Of a stretch of DNA of 40,882 nt, positions 14,647 to 23,138 are shown one piece after another. Positions within the stretch are counted from its first letter, which is position 1. Each line of letters opens with the position of its first letter. The translations under genes were made by a program, and so were the position numbers. This DNA comes from Bacteroidota bacterium (GTDB taxonomy: Bacteria > Bacteroidota > Bacteroidia > Palsa-965): positions 93,793-134,674 of the forward strand of contig PLYR01000137.1 of the NCBI GenBank assembly GCA_003153435.1, read 5' to 3'. The notes below the pieces were generated by a model that was given only the letters and a program-made list of their open reading frames with translations, was not told the origin of the DNA and ran no database searches.

Positions 14647-16545
14647 GTGGTTTCTTACAAGCGGTACATCCTTATTACAGCTCAGCGTCTTAGTATCTTA
14701 CTGCTACTTTATACCATATGCAGATTGCTGTTTTACTTTCTTAACCGAACCCATTTCCCGAACACTGGAATTGCAGTTATTACCGGCCTACATCTTGCAG
14801 GGATCCGTTTTGATATCAGTTCCATACTTCTGCTGAATTCACCCTTTATTTTTTTCTCCATCTTTCCAGCCCCCTGGATCTCCAGGTCTTTTTATCAGAC
14901 CTTCCTGCGCTGGTTATTTTACATCGCAAATGGGGCTGGACTTGCTCTCAATTGCATTGACATGGGCTACTTCCCATTCACCCTTAAACGGCTTACGTGG
15001 GACTTTCTCCAAAACATCTTTCATCCTGGAAACTTTGCCGGTATTCTGAGTTATGTTCATGGCTACTGGTATATATTCCTGATTTTTGGCATCCTGCTTT
15101 GGGTTATGCAATTCCTCTATCGATGGATTGATGGAAAGAATCCCCTTCTCCATCTAGACTGGATCGGAGGCACAGCATGGGTTTTCAATTTTTCGGGGTT
15201 TCTGATTAGTACAGCAATTGTAGTACTCGGTATCCGTGGTGGGTGGCAGCTGGCTCCTATCAGTAATATGACAGTCGGAGAGTACACAGGGTCTGAAAAC
15301 TCTGCAATCCTCCTGAATTCTCCCTTCAGCATTTTAAACACCCGTGGGCTTGAAAGACTTGAAGAAAAAAAATACATGAGTGCTGCCGAGTGCACAGCCC
15401 TTTTCAATCCAATTCAATATCCTGTAAAAGGAAGCTTACCTCAGCTCAAAAATGTAGTGCTGATCATTTTGGAAAGTTTCTCCAAAGAGTTCACTATGCT
15501 TGGAAAACAAAAGAGCTATACCCCATTTTTCGATTCCATCATGAAGGAAGGATACGTGTTTACGAACGCCTTCGCAAACGGTAAAAGCTCAGCGGAAGGG
15601 ATTCCGGCAATCCTCTCCTCCGTGCCTTCGCTGATGCAGGAGCCTTTTTCATCTTCGGTCTATGGATCTGAAGAGGTAACAAGCATGGCAAGCCTTCTCA
15701 AGTCCTCGGGATATAACTCTTCTTTCTTTCATGGAGGAAGCAACGGGACCATGAACTTTCAAGCTTTTACAGGCCTTGCAAAGTTTGATCAGTATTATGG
15801 CCGAAAAGAGTACAACAATGAAGCGGATTTCGATGGAAATTGGGGGATCTGGGATGAGCCTTTCCTGCAGTTTTTTGCTTCCAGACTAAACACTTTCAAA
15901 GAGCCGTTTTTGTCTGCTGTTTTCACACTGAGTTCACATGACCCATTCTTAGTTCCGGATAAGTATGCAGATAAATTTCCCTCTGGAAATCGAACCATTA
16001 ACCCCTGCATTGGTTATGCGGACTATTCCCTCCGACGATTCTTCGAAACGGCGAAGAAAGCTGCCTGGTTCAGGAACACCATTTTTGTTTTTACGGCTGA
16101 CCACACCGGTTATTCGGATGATCCATACTGGGGAAATATGGTTGGACAATATTCAATTCCCATCTGTTTTTATACACCGGATGGGAGTTTGAAAGGAAGT
16201 GACAGCACTTTGGTTCAACAGATAGATATTCTTCCTACCTTACTTTCGGTTTTGGGTTATCAAAAATCCTACTTTTCGTTCGGTAGAAATGCCTTTGACA
16301 AAGCCCAGAATCATTTCGGAATCAACTTCAAACAAGATGAGTACCGGTTTTACATGGGAAAATATATGCTTCGCTTTAATGGCAAAGAAATCACAGGATT
16401 TTATGATCTACGGAAAGACAGTCTGCTTAAATCTAACTTATCATCAAATCAATCGCCAGAAATGTTGAACATGCACCATTTACTGAAAGCCTATATTCAA
16501 ACCTATAACGAGCGACTTTTGCATAATCAAATGATAATTAAATAA
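14647..16545 (+). CDS. LtaS-like membrane phosphotransferase (alkaline phosphatase superfamily)
   Basis: The 632 residues comprise about five N-terminal transmembrane helices (roughly residues 8-200) and an extracytoplasmic sulfatase-fold domain. The metal and catalytic set parallels lipoteichoic acid synthase: E276 (IILESFSKEF), S314 in NGKSSAEG where LtaS has GKTS, H431 (SSHDPF), and D485/H486 (FTADHTGYSDDPYW). In LtaS the nucleophile is Thr; here Ser is inferred. Gram-negative members transfer phosphoglycerol or phosphoethanolamine, or hydrolyse such groups; the substrate is unknown. GTG at 14647 is the only sensible start: no ATG precedes the first helix and a stop lies two codons upstream. 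Confidence 0.85.
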   Translation: MVSYKRYILITAQRLSILLLLYTICRLLFYFLNRTHFPNTGIAVITGLHLAGIRFDISSILLLNSPFIFFSIFPAPWISRSFYQTFLRWLFYIANGAGLALNCIDMGYFPFTLKRLTWDFLQNIFHPGNFAGILSYVHGYWYIFLIFGILLWVMQFLYRWIDGKNPLLHLDWIGGTAWVFNFSGFLISTAIVVLGIRGGWQLAPISNMTVGEYTGSENSAILLNSPFSILNTRGLERLEEKKYMSAAECTALFNPIQYPVKGSLPQLKNVVLIILESFSKEFTMLGKQKSYTPFFDSIMKEGYVFTNAFANGKSSAEGIPAILSSVPSLMQEPFSSSVYGSEEVTSMASLLKSSGYNSSFFHGGSNGTMNFQAFTGLAKFDQYYGRKEYNNEADFDGNWGIWDEPFLQFFASRLNTFKEPFLSAVFTLSSHDPFLVPDKYADKFPSGNRTINPCIGYADYSLRRFFETAKKAAWFRNTIFVFTADHTGYSDDPYWGNMVGQYSIPICFYTPDGSLKGSDSTLVQQIDILPTLLSVLGYQKSYFSFGRNAFDKAQNHFGINFKQDEYRFYMGKYMLRFNGKEITGFYDLRKDSLLKSNLSSNQSPEMLNMHHLLKAYIQTYNERLLHNQMIIK

Positions 16546-16549
16546 TCTT

Positions 16550-16897
16550 ATGACCAGAAAAAAATCAACTAACAGTGGACTCGTATATTCAACCGACAAG
16601 ACCTTGGACATCCCTACACCAGGAGAGCCTGGTGAAGAGCAGTTGACGCTTGCTCCAGAGAAGCAGGATCTAAGAGTTTACCTGGACCGGATGCCAGGTG
16701 GTAAAGTGCTTACCCGTGTGACCGGATTCATTGGCCAGAAAGAAGACCTGGAGAAACTCGGAAAGCTGCTCAAACACAGCTGTGGTGTCGGAGGAAGTGT
16801 GAAAGAAGGAAATATTCTGGTTCAGGGTGATAAAAGGGATCGTGTTCTTGAAGTGCTTCTTAAAACAGGGTATAAAGGAAAGAAGGCGGGGGGATAA
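16550..16897 (+). CDS. SUI1/YciH-family translation factor
   Basis: The 115-residue protein has a disordered N-terminus and a C-terminal eIF1/SUI1 domain: LTRVTGFIGQKEDLEKLGKL, then HSCGVGGSVKEGNILVQGD with the conserved CGxGGxVK core, and LLKTGYKGKKAGG. Bacterial YciH proteins are thought to affect initiation fidelity or act as stress-related initiation inhibitors. It starts 5 nt after the LtaS-like gene and is presumably co-transcribed, although the two functions are not obviously related. The end is convergent with bshA across 23 nt without a visible terminator. Confidence 0.92.
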   Translation: MTRKKSTNSGLVYSTDKTLDIPTPGEPGEEQLTLAPEKQDLRVYLDRMPGGKVLTRVTGFIGQKEDLEKLGKLLKHSCGVGGSVKEGNILVQGDKRDRVLEVLLKTGYKGKKAGG

Positions 16898-16920
16898 GTA
16901 TTTACTTCACCCTCCTGGTG

Positions 16921-18084
16921 TCAAACCGTTTTTGCCGGTGAGAAAGTCTTGGACCGTGCACTTGACAGCAGCCCTTCATACAATTTCTCATACATGGGGA
17001 GAATCTGATGAATATCAAATTTCTTAGCCTGTTCATAGGCTCCCGCCTTAAAATTGGCAAGAACCTTCTCATCACCTAGAATCTTGATGGCGTTAGCGGC
17101 CATATCATCCACATCGCCTACATCACTGAGGTATCCACTCTTTCCGTGAATGTTCACCTCGGGTAATCCTCCCTTATTCGTAGAGATCACCGGTATACCT
17201 GCAGCCATGGCCTCGAGTGCTGCAAGACCAAAACTTTCCGTTTCAGAAGTAAGAAGAAAAAGGTCTGAGATGGCGAGTACCTGCTCAGGGTTGGTTAGCT
17301 TTCCTAATGAACGAATGTCGCTACAGGTATCTAACTCCCGGCAGAGCTTTTCTACATTATTACGTTCTGGGCCATCGCCAACGAGAATCAACTTAGAGGG
17401 TATTACTTTCCTTACCTTATCAAAAACCCGAAGTACATCCTCCACCCGTTTTACTTTTCGGAAGTTGGAGACATGGATCAGTATTTTTTCACCCAAAGGT
17501 GCATACGTATGTTTCGTACAATCTTGTGGCTTGTTCTTGTATTCTTCGAGATTAATAAAATTAGGAATGACTTGTATTTCACGATTTACCGCGAAGTGCT
17601 TCAGCGTATCCTGTTTCAGGCTTTCGGAAACCGCAGTCACCGCATCAGATTGATTGATTGCAAATGTAATTACAGGTTCAAACGAAGGATCACGTCCGAC
17701 AAGCGTAATATCCGTTCCGTGAAGGGTTGTGATGTAAGGAATATGTATACCCTGAGAAGCTAATATCTGCTTGGCCATATAAGCAGCTGAAGCGTGAGGA
17801 ATCGCATAGTGGACGTGCAAAAGATCCAGTTTCTCGTGCTTGACAACATCTACAAGTTTACTCGAAAGCACCAGCTCATAGGGTTGAAAATCAAAGAGGG
17901 GATAATCGGAAACGGAAACTTCGTGATAGAAAATTCGCTCATGGAATCCTCCATCAAGCCTAACCGGCTGACTGTAAGTTATAAAATGAACTTCATGCCC
18001 TTTGCTTGCCAGAGCTATCCCAAGTTCTGTTGCAACAACACCACTACCTCCGAATGTAGGATAACAAACAATACCTATTTTCAT
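16921..18084 (-). CDS. bshA: N-acetyl-alpha-D-glucosaminyl L-malate synthase BshA
   Basis: The 387-residue GT4 glycosyltransferase performs the first step of bacillithiol synthesis, joining UDP-GlcNAc and L-malate. BshA-specific features are the N-terminal CYPTFGGSGVVATELG, HVHYAIPHASAAYMAKQ, TTLHGTDITLVG (residues 120-130), and the GT4 Ex7E motif SETESFGLAALEAM (E283, E291). No bshB or bshC is in the window. It lies 9 nt behind the GH3/beta-lactamase gene and is probably co-transcribed. Its presence suggests that bacillithiol is the low-molecular-weight thiol, which fits the peroxiredoxins near 38 kb. Confidence 0.95.
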   Translation of the reverse strand: MKIGIVCYPTFGGSGVVATELGIALASKGHEVHFITYSQPVRLDGGFHERIFYHEVSVSDYPLFDFQPYELVLSSKLVDVVKHEKLDLLHVHYAIPHASAAYMAKQILASQGIHIPYITTLHGTDITLVGRDPSFEPVITFAINQSDAVTAVSESLKQDTLKHFAVNREIQVIPNFINLEEYKNKPQDCTKHTYAPLGEKILIHVSNFRKVKRVEDVLRVFDKVRKVIPSKLILVGDGPERNNVEKLCRELDTCSDIRSLGKLTNPEQVLAISDLFLLTSETESFGLAALEAMAAGIPVISTNKGGLPEVNIHGKSGYLSDVGDVDDMAANAIKILGDEKVLANFKAGAYEQAKKFDIHQILPMYEKLYEGLLSSARSKTFSPAKTV

Positions 18085-18093
18085 CTTGCAAAG

Positions 18094-21051
18094 TTAAGGC
18101 TTTTGTGGGATCAGCAACTCATTAATGACCCGCATGATGGCCGTGCGAGTACCTTGCTTGAGGAGCCTGTTATCCTCTGCATCCGGATATACCCTGTTCG
18201 AGAGGAATACATAGACGATTCCAGAAGCCGGATCGGCCCAGGTAATGGTTCCGGTAAAACCCTGATGTCCGTAACTGAGGTAGGATACACAATCACATAC
18301 AGGACTATCTTTCTTCGGGTCCGTTTCTGGCTTATCAAAGCCAGCTCCCCTTCGGTTATTTGCACAGAACTGGCACTTCGTAAACTCATTAATGGTTACA
18401 GAATCCAGAAACCGCATACCACCATAGATTCCTTTATTCAAATACATTTGCATGATGACGGCTACATCATTTGCATCGGCAAATAAACCGGCATGGCCGC
18501 CTACCCCACCTAACATAGCAGCTCCCTGGTCATGCACATCCCCCCAAACCTGTTGCTTACGGAATTTTAAATCATACTCTGTCGGAACGATCCGGTCAAT
18601 ATCAAATCGATTTCTTGGAAGGTAACCCATGGTCTGCAAACCAAGAGGCTTATAGAATATACTATCCATTAACGTATTCATGCCTACATGATAATTTTCC
18701 TCAATGATGCGCTTTAGGAAATAATACCCCAAATCGCTGTAAAGAAACTTACCCCTGGTTCCAACCGGAGATCTTACTAACTGATTGAACATAGTATCCG
18801 GCCAGGCTTTATTGATGTAAAGACGATCGGCCACTCTTAAAGGAAATGAATCAGATTTTGACTTATTGTAAATGCCTTTTCTGTATTCCCCTTTAGAATC
18901 TACGGTCCGCATCCAAAACGGGATCCATGCTTCAAGCCCTGCCTGATGTGCCATCATTTCCCGGATGATGATATCCTGCTTATTGCTTCCTTTAAGTTGA
19001 GGGAGGTGTTCATCCAGCCGATCGTCGAGCCTCAATGATTTTTGATCCACCATTTTCATCACTGCTGGTGTGGAAGCAAGAATTTTAGTGACTGAAGCAA
19101 GGTCATAGAGATCATCATTCTTCACTCTGACTTTATTTCCATAAGTATGATATCCGAACGACTTCCTGTATATAACCTTTCCGTCTTTGGCTACAAGAAT
19201 CTGACAACCAGGATATGCCCTATTCCGGATGCCCCTCATTGCAATAGTATCAATCTGCCTTAGCCTTTTGGAGTCAATGCCTACTTCCTCAGGAATAGTA
19301 TATTTTAATCGTATGGCCGGACCCGTAGAGAGGCCTGTTCCGGCTTGAAATTTCTCCGAAACACTCACCGGTATCTTACCCAGGGCAGGAATCGCGCCGA
19401 AGATGAGTTGTGCTGAGGAGTTTTGGGTATAGGATGACCATTCATAAGAAAGCACCACCGACTGTGCTTTCTCTGGTTCATGAAACTGGGAAAGGAAATA
19501 AGGATTGGCAAAAACATCTATGATGATGTGCTTCCCTTTCATTGAACAGATGGTATCGGTCAGATGCCGGATCAGATCGGTGAGACCAAAATCTTTTTTA
19601 GGGTTGTTATTCGTGTTATTGATACTTACAATGATAGTGTTGAATGGCGCCAGTTTTTTAAGAAGGCTATCACCAAGTGCCGGCTTTGCGTCTTTATCAA
19701 TTCCGAAATGTTTAACAGAGGCATAATTCGACAGCATACATTCGAAATTTTTGGCTGTTTCATAACCCAGTGAAACAGAAGCAATAGAGAGTGTATCGAT
19801 TCTTTTTAGAGGAAGAAGCTGATTATCGTTTTTCAAAAGTGTCATGGCTGCATCTGCCAGTTTACGGTTCAACAGATCTGCTTTGGTATTATTAAGGTCT
19901 TCGTAAAGCTTGTTGGTTTTTATTTTTTCCATTCTATTCAAACCGCACCAGAATTTTGCTGCGAGAATTTTCTTACAACGAATGTCAATTTCATCCTGAG
20001 TGATAAGTCCAGCCGCGATTGCCTTTTTTATTTCAGCAATCGCAACAGGTACATTTTCTGAAAAAAGCAGCACATCATTACCGGCCAGAAGGGCTTTAAG
20101 ATCCACCATTCCGGGTTCAAAAAATTTAGATACCCCTTTCATATTCAGCGCATCTGTAAAGATGAGTCCCTTGAACCCCATCGTATCCTTCAGCAAATCT
20201 GTCACTACCTTTTTAGAAAGTGTAGAGGCTGTATTTTTTGTAGTATCGTAACAGGGGATAAACAGATGGGCTACCATTATACTACCTAATCCTTGTCTGA
20301 TCAGCTCCCGGAAAGGATAAAGCTCAAGTGTATCCATTCTTGCAGTACACTGGTTTATTACTGGTAAGGTTTTATGTGAATCGCTATCCGTATCTCCATG
20401 TCCCGGGAAATGTTTCGCATTAGCAAGCACGCCCGCATCCTGCATGCCTTTCATATACATAGCGGCTTTACGGGCGACATTGTATTTGTTTTCCCCGAAA
20501 GAACGGTTACTGATTACGGGATTGTTAGGGTTATTATTCACATCAGCTACCGGAGCCAGATTAACCTGTATGCCGAGCCGTTTGCATTCCCAAGCTATCT
20601 CCCGACCCATAAAGTAAACCAGAGAATCATCCTGTATGGCACCGAGGGTCATCTGACGGGGATATTCCACCGTACTATCCAGTCGCATTGCAAGTCCCCA
20701 TTCCCCATCAATGGATATCAGCAAAGGGACTTCGGAAAGCTCCTGATAGGTATTCGTAAGCCTTGCTTCCCGGAGGGGTCCGCCTTGAAAGAAGATCAAA
20801 CCTCCGATCCGTTGGTTGGTGATCAGCTTCTTAATTTCATTGACATGAGCCTTATCGCTGTTCGAATAGGCTGCCACCATAAATAGCTGAGCAATACGCT
20901 GATCTGGGGTGAGTGTTTTGAATACAGAGTCTACCCAGTGGTTTCCATCCATTTTCAAAAACGGAGGATCCTCTCCCACCTGTTTTACAGAAACGAAAGC
21001 GGTTAGCAGGATCAGTACGAAAGCAAGCAGAGAAAACCTAAAAAGATGCAT
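18094..21051 (-). CDS. GH3 beta-N-acetylglucosaminidase/beta-lactamase-fold fusion
   Basis: The 985-residue exported protein has a signal peptide (MHLFRFSLLAFVLILLTAFV). Residues about 35-570 are a NagZ-type GH3 unit: KHFPGHGDTDSDSH with the NagZ dyad D224/H226 and the nucleophile D300 in IFTDALNMKG. Residues about 590-980 are a class C beta-lactamase/DD-peptidase-like domain: SxxK S653-K656 (LASVTK), a YSD motif in place of YxN, and GHQGFTGT as the KTG-like element. The combination suggests periplasmic processing of muropeptides or peptidoglycan, cutting GlcNAc linkages and peptide or ester bonds. This pairing is known in Bacteroidota. It heads the unit with bshA. The Asp in YSD is unusual for an active beta-lactamase. 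Confidence 0.92.
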   Translation of the reverse strand: MHLFRFSLLAFVLILLTAFVSVKQVGEDPPFLKMDGNHWVDSVFKTLTPDQRIAQLFMVAAYSNSDKAHVNEIKKLITNQRIGGLIFFQGGPLREARLTNTYQELSEVPLLISIDGEWGLAMRLDSTVEYPRQMTLGAIQDDSLVYFMGREIAWECKRLGIQVNLAPVADVNNNPNNPVISNRSFGENKYNVARKAAMYMKGMQDAGVLANAKHFPGHGDTDSDSHKTLPVINQCTARMDTLELYPFRELIRQGLGSIMVAHLFIPCYDTTKNTASTLSKKVVTDLLKDTMGFKGLIFTDALNMKGVSKFFEPGMVDLKALLAGNDVLLFSENVPVAIAEIKKAIAAGLITQDEIDIRCKKILAAKFWCGLNRMEKIKTNKLYEDLNNTKADLLNRKLADAAMTLLKNDNQLLPLKRIDTLSIASVSLGYETAKNFECMLSNYASVKHFGIDKDAKPALGDSLLKKLAPFNTIIVSINNTNNNPKKDFGLTDLIRHLTDTICSMKGKHIIIDVFANPYFLSQFHEPEKAQSVVLSYEWSSYTQNSSAQLIFGAIPALGKIPVSVSEKFQAGTGLSTGPAIRLKYTIPEEVGIDSKRLRQIDTIAMRGIRNRAYPGCQILVAKDGKVIYRKSFGYHTYGNKVRVKNDDLYDLASVTKILASTPAVMKMVDQKSLRLDDRLDEHLPQLKGSNKQDIIIREMMAHQAGLEAWIPFWMRTVDSKGEYRKGIYNKSKSDSFPLRVADRLYINKAWPDTMFNQLVRSPVGTRGKFLYSDLGYYFLKRIIEENYHVGMNTLMDSIFYKPLGLQTMGYLPRNRFDIDRIVPTEYDLKFRKQQVWGDVHDQGAAMLGGVGGHAGLFADANDVAVIMQMYLNKGIYGGMRFLDSVTINEFTKCQFCANNRRGAGFDKPETDPKKDSPVCDCVSYLSYGHQGFTGTITWADPASGIVYVFLSNRVYPDAEDNRLLKQGTRTAIMRVINELLIPQKP

Positions 21052-21184
21052 AGAAGGTTATTGAAGTATAAAATTATTGAGAATAGAAGCAAGAATCCCC
21101 ACCTCCTTACACACTTATTAACAAGGGAGTGTTTGACAGGTGCTTGGAGTGATGGGTTCTGACAGTGGTAGAATAAAAAATCAG

Positions 21185-21192
21185 TACCTTTG
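21185..21192 (+). promoter_or_regulatory. mutL -7 promoter element (TACCTTTG)
   Basis: An exact TAnnTTTG match 36 nt before the mutL ATG. The in-frame TTG at 21190, the longest-frame start, is the end of this element, which argues for the start at 21229. Confidence 0.55.
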
Positions 21193-21228
21193 TTTTCCTC
21201 CAAAAAAAGAGGGAAAAGAACAACGCGT

Positions 21229-23091
21229 ATGCCCGACATTATTCGGCTTTTGCCCGATTCCGTGGCCAATCAGATTGCAGCAGGAGAGGTTGTTCAACGA
21301 CCCGCTTCGGCTGTGAAAGAATTGCTGGAAAATGCAATCGATGCAAAGGCAGATCTCATCCGGCTCATCATAAAGGATGCAGGGAAAACCCTTATTCAGG
21401 TTATTGATAATGGGACTGGAATGAGCGAAACCGATGCCAGAATGAGCTTCGAACGCCATGCAACCTCCAAGATACGTTCAGCCGATGACCTCTTCTCCAT
21501 TACCACTAAAGGTTTTAGAGGCGAGGCCCTCGCTTCCATAGCTGCTATTGCCCAGGTAGAGATGAAAACAAGGATGCCCGCACAGGAGCTTGGAACACTG
21601 CTTCGTGTAGAGGGTGGAGAAGTGAAAACACAGGAAGTGTGCTCTTCCCAACCGGGGACGAGCATTGCAGTCAAAAATCTTTTTTTTAACGTTCCTGCCC
21701 GTAGAAATTTTCTTAAATCCGAAGCTGTTGAATTCAGGCATATTGTGGACGAGTTTGAGAGGGTAGCCATTGCACACCCGGAAGTAGGTTTCCAACTTCA
21801 TCATAATGATGTGGAGGTCTTTAATCTTCATAAGGCAACTCTACGTCAACGAATCGTTTCCTTGTTTGGGAACCCTTACAATACCCGGCTTGCTCCACTG
21901 GAGGAAAGCACAAACATCCTGGTATTGGGAGGATTCATTGGAAAGCCCGAGTTCGCAAAAAGGACCCGGGGGGAGCAGTTTTTCTTCCTCAACAAACGGT
22001 TTATCAAAAATTCTTATCTGCACCACGCGGTGCAGTCGGCCTACAGTGAATTACTTCCAAAGGATTCCTTCCCCTCCTATTTCATTTTCCTGGAGGTGGA
22101 TCCACATACGATTGATGTAAATATTCATCCAACCAAGACTGAGGTTAAATTTGAAGATGAACGTTCCATTTATGCGCTTCTAAGGTCCTCCGTAAAAAAG
22201 TCGCTCGGACAAAATAATATTTCTCCTTCTTTAGACTTTGACCAGGAGATGGGAATTGAAATACCGAACCGGCCTAAGGGTGATTTTGCCATCCAGCCGG
22301 AGATCAGGGTCGATAAAACATTCAATCCTTTCAAATCGGAAAAGCAGACCACGGATATACCTAAACAGGATTACCTGAAAAACATGGATTGGGACAAGAA
22401 TTATTCCAGACATGCTTATAATCAACTGGAGCTTCTGCGTCAGGAAGAAGAAAGTAAGGGGTTGGAATCGTCCGATGAACAACAGACCCTGAATACTACC
22501 TGGGATCCGGAATCAGAGAATGGACCAGGTCAGAAGCCTTATCAGCTTCATAACCGTTATATACTGGCCCATACCAAATCTGGGTTTGTGATTATCGATC
22601 AGCAGGGAGCCCATGAACGGGTTCTTTATGAGCGTTTTCTGGAGACTATAAAAGAAAAGAAAAATCTTTCCCAGAAAAAACTGTTTCCGGAATCGGTCGA
22701 GTTGAGCCAGGGGGATATGGTCTGTATTCAGGCATTAATGCCAGATCTGAATGCTCTTGGTTTCGAAATAGACCTTTTCGGCACCAATACTATTGCCATT
22801 CATGCTGTTCCTGTTGAAATGATGGATCTTGATTCTTCAGGAATTCTCCAGTCTTTGATTGAGGAATATAAAAACCATCAAAGCGAATTCCGACTTGATC
22901 AAAGTGACTCTATCGCACGTACCATGGCACGAAAGGCGGCGATCAAAAGCGGCAAGCCACTTTCAGAGGCAGAAATGAATATGCTCGTAGACCAGCTCTT
23001 TGCCTGTTCCATGCCTTACGCTACTCCTGATGGCAAGCCTTCTGTGATTACATTTGGATTAGATGAATTAAACAGGAGATTTAAAAAATAA
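21229..23091 (+). CDS. mutL: DNA mismatch repair protein MutL
   Basis: The 620-residue protein starts at MPDIIRLLPDSVANQIAAGEV, the standard MutL N-terminus; the longer TTG-start version adds 13 lysine-rich residues lying over a promoter element. GHKL ATPase motifs are ENAIDA, DNGTGM and TKGFRGEALAS. A linker of about 100 variable residues precedes the dimerisation domain. The C-terminal endonuclease-type motif DQHAxxE is altered to DQQGAHERVLYE (D457-Q458-Q459-G460), and the zinc-site cysteine motif is represented by CSMPYATPDGKP. It heads a plus-strand cluster with two rhomboids and an EEP enzyme. Confidence 0.96.
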   Translation: MPDIIRLLPDSVANQIAAGEVVQRPASAVKELLENAIDAKADLIRLIIKDAGKTLIQVIDNGTGMSETDARMSFERHATSKIRSADDLFSITTKGFRGEALASIAAIAQVEMKTRMPAQELGTLLRVEGGEVKTQEVCSSQPGTSIAVKNLFFNVPARRNFLKSEAVEFRHIVDEFERVAIAHPEVGFQLHHNDVEVFNLHKATLRQRIVSLFGNPYNTRLAPLEESTNILVLGGFIGKPEFAKRTRGEQFFFLNKRFIKNSYLHHAVQSAYSELLPKDSFPSYFIFLEVDPHTIDVNIHPTKTEVKFEDERSIYALLRSSVKKSLGQNNISPSLDFDQEMGIEIPNRPKGDFAIQPEIRVDKTFNPFKSEKQTTDIPKQDYLKNMDWDKNYSRHAYNQLELLRQEEESKGLESSDEQQTLNTTWDPESENGPGQKPYQLHNRYILAHTKSGFVIIDQQGAHERVLYERFLETIKEKKNLSQKKLFPESVELSQGDMVCIQALMPDLNALGFEIDLFGTNTIAIHAVPVEMMDLDSSGILQSLIEEYKNHQSEFRLDQSDSIARTMARKAAIKSGKPLSEAEMNMLVDQLFACSMPYATPDGKPSVITFGLDELNRRFKK

Positions 23092-23138
23092 CCTTTGTTC
23101 GACGCTCTGGGTGATGTTTAACTTTAATAATAAATGAC

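Noticed and set aside
17794-18486. 230-codon plus-strand frame across the GH3-bshA junction
   Set aside because: It is antisense to two well-supported genes and its translation has no coherent domain; a shadow frame.
20398-20886. 162-codon plus-strand frame inside the GH3 gene
   Set aside because: Antisense to a conserved catalytic region; no family features.
21052-21184. tRNA or small RNA between GH3 and mutL
   Set aside because: No cloverleaf, anticodon arm or strong hairpin with U tract could be assembled by eye.
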